Made by a program: the position numbers and the translations under genes
Shown: piece after piece, positions 18,115 to 27,442 of the stretch
How positions within the stretch are numbered: position 1 is the first letter of the stretch
Layout of the letters: each line of letters opens with the position of its first letter
Origin: Streptomyces cirratus
GTDB lineage: Bacteria; Actinomycetota; Actinomycetes; Streptomycetales; Streptomycetaceae
NCBI RefSeq assembly: GCF_014650775.1
Contig: NZ_BMVP01000023.1
Span: 1-64,000, forward strand
DNA length: 64,000 nt
Direction: 5' to 3'
Notes under the pieces: generated by a model
Told to the model about the DNA's origin: nothing
What the model saw: only the letters and a program-made list of their open reading frames with translations
Databases searched by the model: none

Positions 18115-19074
18115 ATGCGCATTGTTGTTCTGGCCGGCGGTATCGGCGGCGCCCGTTTCCTGCGCGGACTCAAGTCCGCCGCCCCCGAAGCGGACATCAC
18201 GGTCATCGGCAACACCGGTGACGACATCCACCTGTTCGGGCTCAAGGTGTGCCCCGATCTGGACACGGTGATGTACACCCTCGGCGGTGGCATCAACGAG
18301 GACCAGGGCTGGGGCCGCACCGAGGAGTCCTTCGCCGTCAAGGAGGAACTCGCGGCGTACGGGGTCGGGCCCACGTGGTTCGGCCTCGGCGACCGCGACT
18401 TCGCGACCCACATCGTCCGCACGCAGATGCTCGGTGCGGGCTACCCGCTCAGCGCCGTCACCGAGGCCCTCTGCGACCGCTGGCAGCCCGGCGTACGGCT
18501 GCTGCCCATGTCCGACGACCGCGTCGAGACGCACGTCGCCCTGAACGATCCCGAGACCGGCGAGCGCAGGGTCGTCCACTTCCAGGAGTACTGGGTCAAG
18601 ATGCGCGCCTCGGTCGACGCCCAGGCCGTGGTGCCGGTCGGCGCCGAGCAGGCCAAGCCGGCGCCCGGGGTGCTGGAGGCCGTCGCGGCCGCCGACGTGA
18701 TCCTCTTCCCGCCGTCCAACCCCGTCGTGTCGGTGGGCACCATCCTCGCCGTGCCCGGCATCCGGGAGGCCGTGGCCGCCGCCGGGGCGCCGGTCGTCGG
18801 TCTCTCGCCCATCGTCGGGGGCGCCCCCGTGCGCGGGATGGCGGACAAGGTGCTGGCCGCGGTCGGCGTCGAGTCCACCGCCGCCGCGGTCGCCCTGCAC
18901 TACGGCACCGGGCTGCTGGACGGCTGGCTCGTCGACACCGCCGACGCGGACGCCGTCGCCGAGGTGGAGGCCTCCGGGATCGCCTGCCGCGCGGTGCCGC
19001 TGATGATGACCGACACCGCTGCCACGGCCGCGATGGCCCGGGCCGCGCTGGAGCTGGCGGAGGCCTGCCGGTGA
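18115..19074 (+). CDS. fbiA: 2-phospho-L-lactate transferase (F420 biosynthesis)
   Basis: 319 aa starting MRIVVLAGGIGGARFLRGLK. FbiA/CofD joins the lactyl (or PEP-derived) phospho moiety to the deazaflavin FO to give F420-0 or dehydro-F420-0. The GGIGGARF nucleotide loop, GNTGDDIHLFGLKVCPDLDT, and the late FPPSNPVVSVGTILAVPGI are family signatures. The length fits. Its TGA overlaps the GTG of fbiB (GTGA at 19071-19074), so the two are coupled. Confidence 0.95.
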   Translation: MRIVVLAGGIGGARFLRGLKSAAPEADITVIGNTGDDIHLFGLKVCPDLDTVMYTLGGGINEDQGWGRTEESFAVKEELAAYGVGPTWFGLGDRDFATHIVRTQMLGAGYPLSAVTEALCDRWQPGVRLLPMSDDRVETHVALNDPETGERRVVHFQEYWVKMRASVDAQAVVPVGAEQAKPAPGVLEAVAAADVILFPPSNPVVSVGTILAVPGIREAVAAAGAPVVGLSPIVGGAPVRGMADKVLAAVGVESTAAAVALHYGTGLLDGWLVDTADADAVAEVEASGIACRAVPLMMTDTAATAAMARAALELAEACR

Positions 19075-20366
19075 CCGTCCCCTCGTACGAGGTGCGTGCG
19101 GTCCCCGGAATGCCGCAGGTGCGGCCCGGCGACGACCTCGCCCGCCTGATCGCCGACGCGGAGCCCGGACTGCGGGACGGCGACGTCCTGCTGGTCACCT
19201 CGAAGATCGTCTCCAAGGCGGAGGGGCGGATCGTACGGGCCGATTCGCGCGAGGAGGCCATAGACGCCGAGACGGTACGGGTCGTCGCCCGCCGGGGCGC
19301 CCTGCGGATCGTCGAGGACCGGCGGGGTCTGGTGATGGCGGCCGCCGGCGTGGACGCCTCCAACACCGAGCCCGGCACGGTGCTGCTGCTCCCCGAGGAC
19401 CCCGACGCCTCCGCCGCCGCGATCCGGGACGGACTGCGGCAGGTGCTCGGGGTGGACGTCGGCGTCATCGTGACGGACACCTTCGGGCGGCCCTGGCGCA
19501 GCGGGCTCACCGACGTGGCGATCGGCGCGGCGGGGGTGCGCGTACTGGAGGACCTGCGGGGCGGCCACGACGCGCACGGCAACCCGCTGAGCGCGACCGT
19601 CGTGGCCACCGCGGACGAACTCGCCGCGGCGGGGGACCTCGTCAAGGGCAAGGCGGACGGGCTGCCGGTGGCCGTCGTACGCGGACTGCCCCACCTCCTG
19701 GGCGAGGGGTCCTCGGCGGCGGACCTGGTCCGGGCGGCGGGCGACGACATGTTCCGGCTCGGCACCTCGGAGGCGGTACGGGAGGCCGTGAGGCAGCGCC
19801 GTACCGTACGGGCCTTCACGGACGCCCCCGTCGACCCGGGCGCCGTCCGCAGGGCGGTGGCGGCGGCGGTGACCGCACCGGCGCCGCACCACACGACGCC
19901 GTGGCGGTTCGTGCTGCTGGAGTCGGCCCCGGCGCGGCTGGAGCTGCTCGACGCGATGCGGGACGCGTGGGTCGAGGACCTGCGGCGCGACGGCAAGTCC
20001 GAGGAGTCCATCGCCAAGCGGGTCCGGCGCGGGGACGTACTGCGAAACGCCCCGTACCTGGTGGTGCCGTGCATGGTGACGGACGGCGCGCACGACTACG
20101 GGCACGCGCGGCGGGACGCCGCCGAGCGGGAGATGTTCGTGGTCGCCATGGGCGCGGGCGTGCAGAACTTCCTGGTCGCGCTGGCCGGGGAGCGGCTGGG
20201 CTCGGCGTGGGTGTCCTCGACGATGTTCTGCCGGGACGTGGTGCGCAAGGTGCTGGCGCTGCCCGAGGGGTGGGACCCGATGGGGGCGGTGGCGGTCGGC
20301 CACCCGGCGGCGGCCCCCGCGGAGCGGCCGGCGCGGGAGGCGGAGGCGTTCATCGAGGTCCGCTGA
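19071..20366 (+). CDS. fbiB: Bifunctional F420-0:L-glutamate ligase / dehydro-F420 reductase
   Basis: 431 aa from a GTG (VTVPSYEVRAVPGMPQVRPG) overlapping fbiA. Residues 1-245 form the glutamate ligase (CofE) domain: DGDVLLVTSKIVSKAEGRIV and VIVTDTFGRPWRSGLTDVAI. Residues from about 250, starting RQRRTVRAFTDAPVDPGAVR, form the FMN nitroreductase-type domain found in actinobacterial FbiB. The two-domain layout matches the mycobacterial enzyme that adds the poly-glutamate tail. It completes a two-gene F420 operon. Confidence 0.95.
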   Translation: MTVPSYEVRAVPGMPQVRPGDDLARLIADAEPGLRDGDVLLVTSKIVSKAEGRIVRADSREEAIDAETVRVVARRGALRIVEDRRGLVMAAAGVDASNTEPGTVLLLPEDPDASAAAIRDGLRQVLGVDVGVIVTDTFGRPWRSGLTDVAIGAAGVRVLEDLRGGHDAHGNPLSATVVATADELAAAGDLVKGKADGLPVAVVRGLPHLLGEGSSAADLVRAAGDDMFRLGTSEAVREAVRQRRTVRAFTDAPVDPGAVRRAVAAAVTAPAPHHTTPWRFVLLESAPARLELLDAMRDAWVEDLRRDGKSEESIAKRVRRGDVLRNAPYLVVPCMVTDGAHDYGHARRDAAEREMFVVAMGAGVQNFLVALAGERLGSAWVSSTMFCRDVVRKVLALPEGWDPMGAVAVGHPAAAPAERPAREAEAFIEVR

Positions 20367-20381
20367 AGTGCGCGGGCCGGG

Positions 20382-21377
20382 TCAGATCTTGCCGATGTCC
20401 GTGCGGTACATGCGCGGGGCCCGGCGGGGCGGGGCGTGGCCGGCGAGGAGGACGAGGCGGGCGGCGCGGTGGCGCTGGCCCGCGTACGGGGCGAGGAGCT
20501 CCAGCATGACGGCGTCGTCGGCGTCCCGGTCCCCGGCGAGGGCGTAGCCGATGATGCCGGGCAGGTGGAGGTCACCGGTGGTGACGGCGTCGGGGGCGCC
20601 GTTGCTGCGCTGGAGGGTCTCGGCGGAGGTCCAGGGGCCGATGCCGGGGACGGCCTCCAGGCGTTGCGCGGCCGCGAGGGGGTCCATGGCCGCCGCCTCC
20701 TCCAGCCGGCTCGCGACGCGTGCGGCGCGCAGGATGGTGGCGGAGCGCTTCATGTCGACGCCGGCCTTGTGCCAGTCCCAGGAGGGGATCAGGGTCCAGG
20801 TGCGGGCGGAGGGCATCACGTACAGGTCCTGGCGGGGGCCGGGGGCGGGCTCGCCGTACTGGCGGACCAGGCGGCGCCAGGCGCGGTAGGCCTCGTCGGC
20901 GGTGACCTTCTGCTCCAGCACCGTCGGGATGAGGGACTCCAGCACCAGTCCGGTCCGGGTCAGGCGCAGGCCCGGGCGGCGGCGGTGACTGGCGTGCAGG
21001 AGGCGGTGGCGGGGGACGAAGGCGGCGGGGTCGTCGTCGGCTCCGAGCAGGGCGGGGAGGGTGTCGAGGGCCCAGGCCGCGCCGGGGCCCCAGGCTTCGG
21101 CGCGGACCTCGTGGGCGGCGGCGGCGACACGGAGGGTGGCGGGGCCGTCGGGGGTGCGGCTGGTCTTCCAGACGGAGCCGTCGGGGGTGGTGCGGAAGGT
21201 GGGGTCGGCGGGGCCGCGGCGCAGGGGGCCGAGGGTGAGGCCGAGGTCGAGGGGGCCGGGCGGGGCCCAGGCGCGGCTGCGGGCGCCGGAGCCGGCGGGG
21301 CGGCCGGGGCCTGCGGGCACGCCGGTGCGGCCGCCGCGGGCGGCGGTGGGGGTGAGGGGGTCGAAGCGGGCGGCCAC
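20382..21377 (-). CDS. DNA-3-methyladenine glycosylase, AlkA-like HhH-GPD
   Basis: 331 aa from a GTG (VAARFDPLTPTAARGGRTG). The HhH-GPD fold is clear near residues 160-290: LIPTVLEQKVTADEAYRAWR, the hairpin AVPGIGPWTSAETLQRSNG, and catalytic Asp in DAVTTGDLHLPGIIG. It excises alkylated purines from DNA. The first 60 residues are Pro/Arg-rich and variable. It is convergent with fbiB, with 15 bp between stops. Annotation as a glycosylase is solid; exact lesion range is not visible. Confidence 0.9.
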   Translation of the reverse strand: MAARFDPLTPTAARGGRTGVPAGPGRPAGSGARSRAWAPPGPLDLGLTLGPLRRGPADPTFRTTPDGSVWKTSRTPDGPATLRVAAAAHEVRAEAWGPGAAWALDTLPALLGADDDPAAFVPRHRLLHASHRRRPGLRLTRTGLVLESLIPTVLEQKVTADEAYRAWRRLVRQYGEPAPGPRQDLYVMPSARTWTLIPSWDWHKAGVDMKRSATILRAARVASRLEEAAAMDPLAAAQRLEAVPGIGPWTSAETLQRSNGAPDAVTTGDLHLPGIIGYALAGDRDADDAVMLELLAPYAGQRHRAARLVLLAGHAPPRRAPRMYRTDIGKI

Positions 21378-21772
21378 GCCTTGAGCCTATCCCGGGGCCG
21401 GGGGGCGGGGTTTCGCGGCGGCGCCGGGCCCGGCCCCGGCCCCCGGGCGGGGGCGGGGCGGGGACCGGCGGCGGCTGCGGCGCCGTTGCGCGAGCGGCCC
21501 CGGCTGCGCCGGGCTCCCGGGGCTCCGCCCCGGACCCCGCGCCTCAAACGCCGGCGAGGCTGGAATTGCGGACCCGGCGGCCCGGACACCAGCGGGGCCG
21601 GAGATGCGGACCTGGCGCCCGGACACCGGTCAAGCTGCGCCCTGCACGCAGACGGGTCTGGAGTTGCGGACCCGACACCCCCGACACCAGCGGGTCTGGA
21701 GTTGCGGACCCGGCACCCCCGACACCGGTCAAGCTGCGCCGCTGGAGATGCGGATCCGGCGGACCGGACGCG
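21378..21772. repeat. Gene-free patch with a dispersed element and degenerate tandem repeats
   Basis: No gene is supported. The left part is near-pure GC, then GCTCCGCCCCGGACCCCGCG plus CCTCAAACGCCGGCGAGGCT (about 21520-21560), a block I recall as widely dispersed in Streptomyces intergenic DNA. From 21560 on, units of the form CTGGAGTTGCGGACCCG...CCCCCGACACC recur about five times with variable spacing, alternating with two copies of GGTCAAGCTGCGCC. The array ends just before the amidase stop. Confidence 0.6.
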
Positions 21773-23218
21773 TCAGCGGCCCTGGAGTTTGGCCGAGGTG
21801 GTGCGGGTGGGGGGGAGTTCGTTGTAGAGGCGGCGGCCGGGGCACTCCGTGGCGAAGCCGTCGCGGTGGCCCGAGATGACGTTCATGCGGACCTTGGTGC
21901 CCTTCTTGTACAGGTTGCCGCCGCCGGAGGTGAGGGTCGTCTTCGCGCGGGGGTCCGCGCCGAAGAGGCCGAGCTTCCAGGCCGTCAGGCCGGCCACCGC
22001 CTTGACCGCCGCCGCCGGCGGGGTGGTGGAGGTGAAGGTGCCGATCACCGCGACGCCCATGCTGTTCGTGTTGAAGCCCATGGTGTGCGCGCCGAGCACC
22101 GGCTTGGCGACACCGCCCGCCCGGCCTTCGTACACCGTCCCGCACTTGTCGACGGCGAAGTTGTAGCCGATGTCGCGCCACCCCTCGCTCAGCACGTGGT
22201 AGCGGTACAGGCTGCGCAGCACCGAAGGGGCGTCCTTGCAGGCGTAGTTGTTCCCGGAGGCGGTGTGGTGGACGAACGCCGCCTTCACGGTGCTCGTGTA
22301 CACGAAGCCGGGCTCGCGCAGGCTCTCGTCCGCGCCCCACCCCTTGCGGGTGACGATCCGGGGCCGCGGGCCGATGTAGGGGCGGGCGGCGGCGCTGAGG
22401 CTGCCGTCGCTCGCGGCGATCGCGTCGGCGGTGGAGTCGGCCTTGTTCAGCGCGGTGATCTCGTCGGCGCCGAGCGGGGCCAGCGGGACGTTCGCGCCGG
22501 AGGACTCCGCCATTTCCATGGTCATGTCCGGGGCCAGTTCCGCGTCGCCCTTGTCGTCGTCCTTCGGACGCGCCGCCGCGCGCACCGCCGCACCGCCCGG
22601 GTTCTTGCCGTCGGAGACCGTCGTACTGGTCTGCGTACCGGGGTCGACCAGTTCGAGCCGCATGCCCGACGGCAGCGGGGAGGTCGTCCGGGTGCCCTGT
22701 TCGGCCTGGACGCGGACCTCGACGCCGTCCGATTCGCCGACCCACAGGGGGGCGGTGCTGCCGCGGACGCGGCCGGAGCCTCGTTCGGCCGTGTCGGGGT
22801 CGGCGGCGTGTTCGCCGTTGTGGGTCTCGATGTCCTGCCAGTCGGACCAGGCCGCCGTCGAGGTGGAGCGGGTGCGGACCTGGACGCGGCCGAGGAGCCG
22901 GGTGGCCACGTCGTCCCAGACCACGCCGACCAGCGAGAACGTCTTGACCTTCCGCGGGGGCAGGCCGCGTGTCTCGGGCAGGCGCGGGGCGGCGCTCATG
23001 CCGGGGACGCCGGGCGTGCGGTCCGCCGCCGGTCCCAGGGGGACCAGGGGCAGAGACTGGGTGGACCCGGCTGGGTCCACGGGGGCGGCCGCGCCGAGGG
23101 GCACGGCCGCCAGGGCCGGAGTGGTCAGCGCGAGCGGCAGGGCCAGTGCGGCGGCCGTCGCGACGCCGATCGAGGAAGCAAGGTATCCACGCATGGAAAA
23201 AATGCTGGGCACGCTCAT
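21773..23218 (-). CDS. Secreted PGRP-type N-acetylmuramoyl-L-alanine amidase
   Basis: 481 aa starting MSVPSIFSMRGYLASSIG; an internal ATG at 23194 (MRGYLASSIGV) is an equally good start. A signal peptide ends near ALTTPALA. A variable region is followed by the C-terminal amidase-2/PGRP domain (about 300-470), which cleaves stem peptides from peptidoglycan. Zinc-site residues are seen in AFVHHTASGNNYACKD, VLGAHTMGFNTNSMGVAVIG and ISGHRDGFATECPGRRLY. Neighbouring LCP genes point to a wall-remodelling region. It is divergent from the TIGR03089-type gene. Confidence 0.92.
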   Translation of the reverse strand: MSVPSIFSMRGYLASSIGVATAAALALPLALTTPALAAVPLGAAAPVDPAGSTQSLPLVPLGPAADRTPGVPGMSAAPRLPETRGLPPRKVKTFSLVGVVWDDVATRLLGRVQVRTRSTSTAAWSDWQDIETHNGEHAADPDTAERGSGRVRGSTAPLWVGESDGVEVRVQAEQGTRTTSPLPSGMRLELVDPGTQTSTTVSDGKNPGGAAVRAAARPKDDDKGDAELAPDMTMEMAESSGANVPLAPLGADEITALNKADSTADAIAASDGSLSAAARPYIGPRPRIVTRKGWGADESLREPGFVYTSTVKAAFVHHTASGNNYACKDAPSVLRSLYRYHVLSEGWRDIGYNFAVDKCGTVYEGRAGGVAKPVLGAHTMGFNTNSMGVAVIGTFTSTTPPAAAVKAVAGLTAWKLGLFGADPRAKTTLTSGGGNLYKKGTKVRMNVISGHRDGFATECPGRRLYNELPPTRTTSAKLQGR

Positions 23219-23271
23219 CCGGAACCGCCATCGGGGAACTGACGCCCCGTCCGCTGGAAACGCGGATACCC

Positions 23272-23289
23272 CTCCCCCGTACGGGGGAG
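23272..23289. promoter_or_regulatory. 18-bp perfect palindrome between divergent genes
   Basis: CTCCCCCGT is joined directly to its complement ACGGGGGAG. A second, imperfect CCCCCGTACGGCGG follows at about 23297-23310. The 116-bp gap separates the amidase and TIGR03089-type starts, so an operator is possible. Confidence 0.35.
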
Positions 23290-23334
23290 CCGCCGACCCC
23301 CGTACGGCGGAGGGCCCCGCGTACGCTGTGGCGG

Positions 23335-24084
23335 GTGAACGCCTCTGACCGCACCCCTGCCGACCTGCTGCGATCCGCGCTCGCCGGCGATCCTGGCCGC
23401 CCGCTCGTCACCTTCTACGACGACGCCACGGGCGAGCGCGTCGAATTGTCCGTCGCCACCTTCGCCAATTGGGTGGCCAAGACCGCCAATCTGCTCCAGG
23501 GCGATTTGGGAGCCGAGCCCGGGACCCGGCTCGCGCTGCTGCTGCCCGCGCACTGGCAGAGCGCGGTGTGGCTGCTGGCATGCGCCTCTGTCGGGGTCGT
23601 CGCCGAGGTGGGCGGGGACCCGGCCGCCGCCGACGTGGTGGTGAGCGGGCCGGACACCCTGGAGGAGGCCGCGGCCTGTTCCGGGGAGCGGGTGGCGCTC
23701 GCGCTGCGGCCGCTGGGCGGGCGCTTCCCGCAGCCGCCGGCCGGGTTCGCCGACTACGCCGTGGAGGTGCCGGGGCAGGGCGACCGCTTCGCGCCGTTCC
23801 AGCCGGTCGACGCGCACGCCCCCGGGCTGGTGGTCGGCGGCGAGGAGCTCTCGTACGCCCAGGTCGTGGCGCGCGCCCGCGAGGACGCGGCGGAGCGGGG
23901 TCTCGGCGAGGGTTCGCGGGTGCTGTCCGGGCTGGACTACGACACCTGGGAAGGGCTCTCGGCGGGGCTGTTCGCCGCTCTCGCCTCGGGCGGCTCGGTG
24001 GTGCTGTGCCGGAACCTGGACCGGCTGGCGCCGGACGGGCTGGCTCAGCGGGTCGAGAGCGAGCGGGTCACGCACACCGCCTGA
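23335..24084 (+). CDS. TIGR03089-type protein (truncated adenylation fold)
   Basis: 249 aa from a GTG (VNASDRTPADLLRSALAGDP). It resembles the first part of AMP-dependent acyl-CoA synthetases: PLVTFYDDATGERVELSVAT, NWVAKTANLLQGDLGAEPGT and LALLLPAHWQSAVWLLACAS. The ATP/AMP-binding core and C-terminal lid are absent, and the protein is short compared with about 500 aa for full enzymes. Proteins of this form are common in actinomycetes and have no known activity. It opens the LCP region on the plus strand. Confidence 0.85.
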   Translation: MNASDRTPADLLRSALAGDPGRPLVTFYDDATGERVELSVATFANWVAKTANLLQGDLGAEPGTRLALLLPAHWQSAVWLLACASVGVVAEVGGDPAAADVVVSGPDTLEEAAACSGERVALALRPLGGRFPQPPAGFADYAVEVPGQGDRFAPFQPVDAHAPGLVVGGEELSYAQVVARAREDAAERGLGEGSRVLSGLDYDTWEGLSAGLFAALASGGSVVLCRNLDRLAPDGLAQRVESERVTHTA

Positions 24085-24245
24085 CCGGTGCCCGTCCCGT
24101 ACCGCCCGCACAACCGCTATTTGTCACCCGCACGGCCCTGTACAGGGCCCCGCCCCCGGGCCGCCCCGGCCGCCCGGGGGCAGGATCGGCAGAGGCCGTA
24201 CCCACCCGTGCGGCCGACCGGTACGGGTGAGGGGACGGTGCGGCA

Positions 24246-25460
24246 GTGAGGGGCAGCGCGGGCATACGAGGCGGCACCGCAGGGCCCGGAGGCGTTCCCA
24301 CGCCTCCGCAGGGCCCCCGGGGCCGTCTGCTGCGCTGGATCGCCCTCGGGATGGCCCTGCTGGTGCTGGCGGGCGCGGCCGCCGGCTGGTGGCTGTACCG
24401 GAAGCTGGAGGGCAACATCCGGGCGGACTCCTCGGCCGCCGCCGAGCTGCAGCTCTACGAACGCGAGCGGCCGAGGCATCTCGGCGACGGCGCCCAGAAC
24501 ATCCTGATCATCGGATCCGACACCCGTTCGGGCAAGGACAACGCCCACTACGGCCAGGACAAGGGCACGCAGCGCTCGGACACCGCGATCCTGCTGCACC
24601 TGCCGGCGGACCGGAGGAGCGCGACGGCCGTGTCGATACCCCGTGACCTGGTGACGGAGATCCCGGCGTGCCTGACGGCGGGCGGGAGCCGCACCGAGGC
24701 GCAGCGGGCGCAGTTCAACTGGGCGTACGAGTGGGGCGGCGCCGCCTGCACGGTCCGTACGGTGGAGAAGCTCTCCGGGATCCGGATCGACCACCACATG
24801 GTGCTGGACTTCGGCGGGTTCAAGAAGATGGTCGACGCGGTCGGCGGCGTGGAGGTGTGCCTCAAGCAGCCGATGGACGACCCGGAGGCGAAGCTGCGGC
24901 TGCCGGCCGGCCGCCGGCTGCTCCACGGGGAGCAGGCCCTGGGTTTCGTGCGTGCCCGCTACAGCCTGGGCGACGGCAGCGACACCGAACGGATGCGGCG
25001 CCAGCAGCAGTTCCTGGGCGCCCTGGTGCAGAAGGTGCAGAGCAACGGGGTGTTGCTGAACCCGGGGCGGCTCTACCCGCTGCTGGACGCGGCGACCTCG
25101 GCGGTGACCACGGACCCGGGGCTGGCCACGCTGCGGGGGCTGTACGAACTCGTACGCGGGGTGCGGGACGTACCGACGGACCAGGTCAGGTTCCTCACGG
25201 TGCCGCGCCGCCCGTACGCCGCCGACCCGAACCGGGACGAACTCGTCGAGCCGGACGCGGACCGGCTGTTCCTCCAGCTGCGGACGGACCGGCCGCTGAC
25301 GGTCGTCCCGCCCTCGCCCACGGGCCCGCAGCCACCTGCGGGACCGTCCCCGACGGACGGGCCGCGCACCGTCTATCCGTGGCTGGTCGGAACCGGTGTG
25401 CCCCCCTCGCCCGTCCCCACTTTCACCGGCACCACGGCGGACAACCCCGGCTGCCGGTAA
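24246..25460 (+). CDS. LytR-CpsA-Psr (LCP) family wall-polymer ligase
   Basis: 404 aa from a GTG (VRGSAGIRGGTAGPGG). It has a short cytosolic head, one membrane helix (RLLRWIALGMALLVLAGAAA, about 29-48), then the LCP domain. LCP enzymes move lipid-linked glycopolymers onto peptidoglycan. Key lipid/phosphate-binding elements are present: ILIIGSDTRSGKDN, RSDTAILLHLPADRR, SIPRDLVTEIPAC, and the arginine-rich LGFVRARYSLGDGSDTER. The C-terminus is Pro-rich and there is no LytR_C domain. It is the first of five LCP paralogues here. Confidence 0.92.
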   Translation: MRGSAGIRGGTAGPGGVPTPPQGPRGRLLRWIALGMALLVLAGAAAGWWLYRKLEGNIRADSSAAAELQLYERERPRHLGDGAQNILIIGSDTRSGKDNAHYGQDKGTQRSDTAILLHLPADRRSATAVSIPRDLVTEIPACLTAGGSRTEAQRAQFNWAYEWGGAACTVRTVEKLSGIRIDHHMVLDFGGFKKMVDAVGGVEVCLKQPMDDPEAKLRLPAGRRLLHGEQALGFVRARYSLGDGSDTERMRRQQQFLGALVQKVQSNGVLLNPGRLYPLLDAATSAVTTDPGLATLRGLYELVRGVRDVPTDQVRFLTVPRRPYAADPNRDELVEPDADRLFLQLRTDRPLTVVPPSPTGPQPPAGPSPTDGPRTVYPWLVGTGVPPSPVPTFTGTTADNPGCR

Positions 25461-25482
25461 AGCAATCCAAAAAGCCCACGGT

Positions 25483-25506
25483 CCAACCGCACGGGTTGGG
25501 TGTTTT
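25483..25506 (+). terminator. Rho-independent terminator after the first LCP gene
   Basis: CCAACC (25483-25488) pairs with GGTTGG (25494-25499) across a 5-nt loop and is followed by GTGTTTT. The start of the next gene is 177 bp on, so the LCP genes look separately transcribed. Confidence 0.6.
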
Positions 25507-25682
25507 GGGCGTTATGTGGGGGGTGGGTTTTGTCACCGCCATGGTTTGCGGCCGACATGGCCGGATAAGGTGAGCGATCCGGTGCCCAGGCCGCTAAGGA
25601 CGCCGGGCACCAGCAGCCGGACGTTGACCGTGCGCCTTGGGGGAGGCGCGTCGCGAGGCCCCGACGGAGGATTCGAGCAACC

Positions 25683-27413
25683 GTGGATGCGCAAAGCCGT
25701 GGGCGGGCGGACGAAATCGACCCCGCCGACCAGTGGGTCCTCAACCCCCGCACCGGCAATTACGAACTGCGACTGGGCAATTCCGCTGCGCAGCAGCCGT
25801 CCGTCGCCCCACCCCGCAGATCGCGCACCTCGCGTAAGGCTCCCCCCGCCACCTCCCCCGCGTCCCCGGCGGTGCCCGGGCCCCGGCGTGGCGACGGCCC
25901 GCCCGGGGGCGGCGGGCGCCGGCCCGGACGCTCGCGCAAGGGCGACGGCGGGAAGCGCGGCAGGAAGGCGCTGGTCGTCGGTGGCGCAACCCTCGCGTTC
26001 GTCCTCGTCGCCGGCTCGCTGGGCGCGTACCTGTACTACGAGCACCTCAACAGCAATCTGAACGTCATCGACACCGGTTCCGCGGGCACGGGCGGTTTCA
26101 AGAAGGACCAGCCCATCAACATCCTGGTCATCGGCACCGACAAGCGCAGCGGCGCCGGCAACGAGGGCTACGGGGACGCCGACAGCGTCGGCCACGCCGA
26201 CACCACGATCCTGTTCCACGTCTCCAAGGACCGCAGCAACGCGACGGCGCTGTCCATCCCGCGCGACCTGATCACCAACATCCCGGTGTGCCCGACGAAG
26301 CAGCCGGACGGTGCGGTCAAGGACGTTCCCGGTCAGCACACGGTCCGGTTCAACGAGAGCCTGGGCCAGGAGGGCCGCGACCCGGGCTGCACGATGCGCA
26401 CGGTGCAGCAGATCACCGGGATCCAGGTCGACCACTTCATGATGGTCGACTTCAACGCGGTGAAGAACCTGAGCACGGCGGTCGGCGGCGTCCCGGTGTG
26501 CGTGGAGAAGGCCGTCCACGACAAGGACTCCAAACTCGACCTGCCGGCGGGCGAGAGCCGGCTGCAGGGCGAGCAGGCGCTGGCCTTCGTACGCACCCGG
26601 CACGCCTTCGGCAACGCGAGCGACCTGGACCGCATCAAGACGCAGCAGCAGTTCCTCGGCTCGATGATGCGCGAGATGAAGTCCAAGGAGACCCTGACCA
26701 GTCCGAAGAAGTTCCTCTCCCTGGCCGAGGCGGCCACCAAGTCGCTGAGCGTCGACCAGGGAATAGGGTCCATCAAGCAGCTCACCTCGCTCGCGGGTGA
26801 GTTGAAGAACATAAACCTCAAGAACATCACCTTCACGACGCTTCCGGTGGTCGACAACCCGAACGACCCCCCGGGCAAGCACATCACCGTCGTGCTCAAC
26901 CCCTCGCAGGCCGATCCGCTGCTGCGGATGATCCGGGGCGACGTCTCGCTCACGGAGGTCGAGCAGAAGGAGCAGGCGGCCAAGCAGGACGCCAAGAACA
27001 AGGAGGACGCGCAGCTCCAGGGCAACCGCGCGCCCGCGGGCGACGTCCGGGTGAACGTCCTCAACGGGGGCGGTCCCGCCGGCTCGGCCTCGACGACCTT
27101 GACGTGGCTGCAGAACAGCAAGGGCGTGGGCAAGGCCAGCAACCTCGGGAACGCGCCCGTGAAGGTCGACACCACGCAGCTGGAGTACGCGCCCAACCAG
27201 GCCGACCAGGCCCGGGCGCTGGCCGACATGATGGGGCTCGCGGGTTCGGCGCTCAAGGTCGGCCCTGCGGACGCGGCGCCGCGAACTCCCATGAAGCTGA
27301 CGCTCGGCGCCGACTTCAAGGAACCGGGCGTCCCGATCTCGGGCCCCGTGCCGCAACAGGCGCCCGAGGGACTCCAGCGGGTAGAGGCCGACAAGGCGAT
27401 CTGCGCCAAGTAA
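25683..27413 (+). CDS. LCP family protein with LytR_C domain
   Basis: 576 aa from a GTG (VDAQSRGRADEIDPADQW). A Pro/Arg-rich cytosolic head of about 95 residues precedes one helix (KALVVGGATLAFVLVAGSLG). The LCP domain shows ILVIGTDKRSGAGNEGYGD, HADTTILFHVSKDRSNAT, SIPRDLITNIPVC and LAFVRTRHAFGNASDLDR. After about residue 450 a LytR_C domain (VRVNVLNGGGPAGSASTTL) follows. It is expected to attach secondary wall polymers outside the membrane. It is the closest paralogue of the next LCP gene. Confidence 0.93.
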   Translation: MDAQSRGRADEIDPADQWVLNPRTGNYELRLGNSAAQQPSVAPPRRSRTSRKAPPATSPASPAVPGPRRGDGPPGGGGRRPGRSRKGDGGKRGRKALVVGGATLAFVLVAGSLGAYLYYEHLNSNLNVIDTGSAGTGGFKKDQPINILVIGTDKRSGAGNEGYGDADSVGHADTTILFHVSKDRSNATALSIPRDLITNIPVCPTKQPDGAVKDVPGQHTVRFNESLGQEGRDPGCTMRTVQQITGIQVDHFMMVDFNAVKNLSTAVGGVPVCVEKAVHDKDSKLDLPAGESRLQGEQALAFVRTRHAFGNASDLDRIKTQQQFLGSMMREMKSKETLTSPKKFLSLAEAATKSLSVDQGIGSIKQLTSLAGELKNINLKNITFTTLPVVDNPNDPPGKHITVVLNPSQADPLLRMIRGDVSLTEVEQKEQAAKQDAKNKEDAQLQGNRAPAGDVRVNVLNGGGPAGSASTTLTWLQNSKGVGKASNLGNAPVKVDTTQLEYAPNQADQARALADMMGLAGSALKVGPADAAPRTPMKLTLGADFKEPGVPISGPVPQQAPEGLQRVEADKAICAK

Positions 27414-27442
27414 CGGCGCCCCGGGGGGGCATGGGGGGCGGT

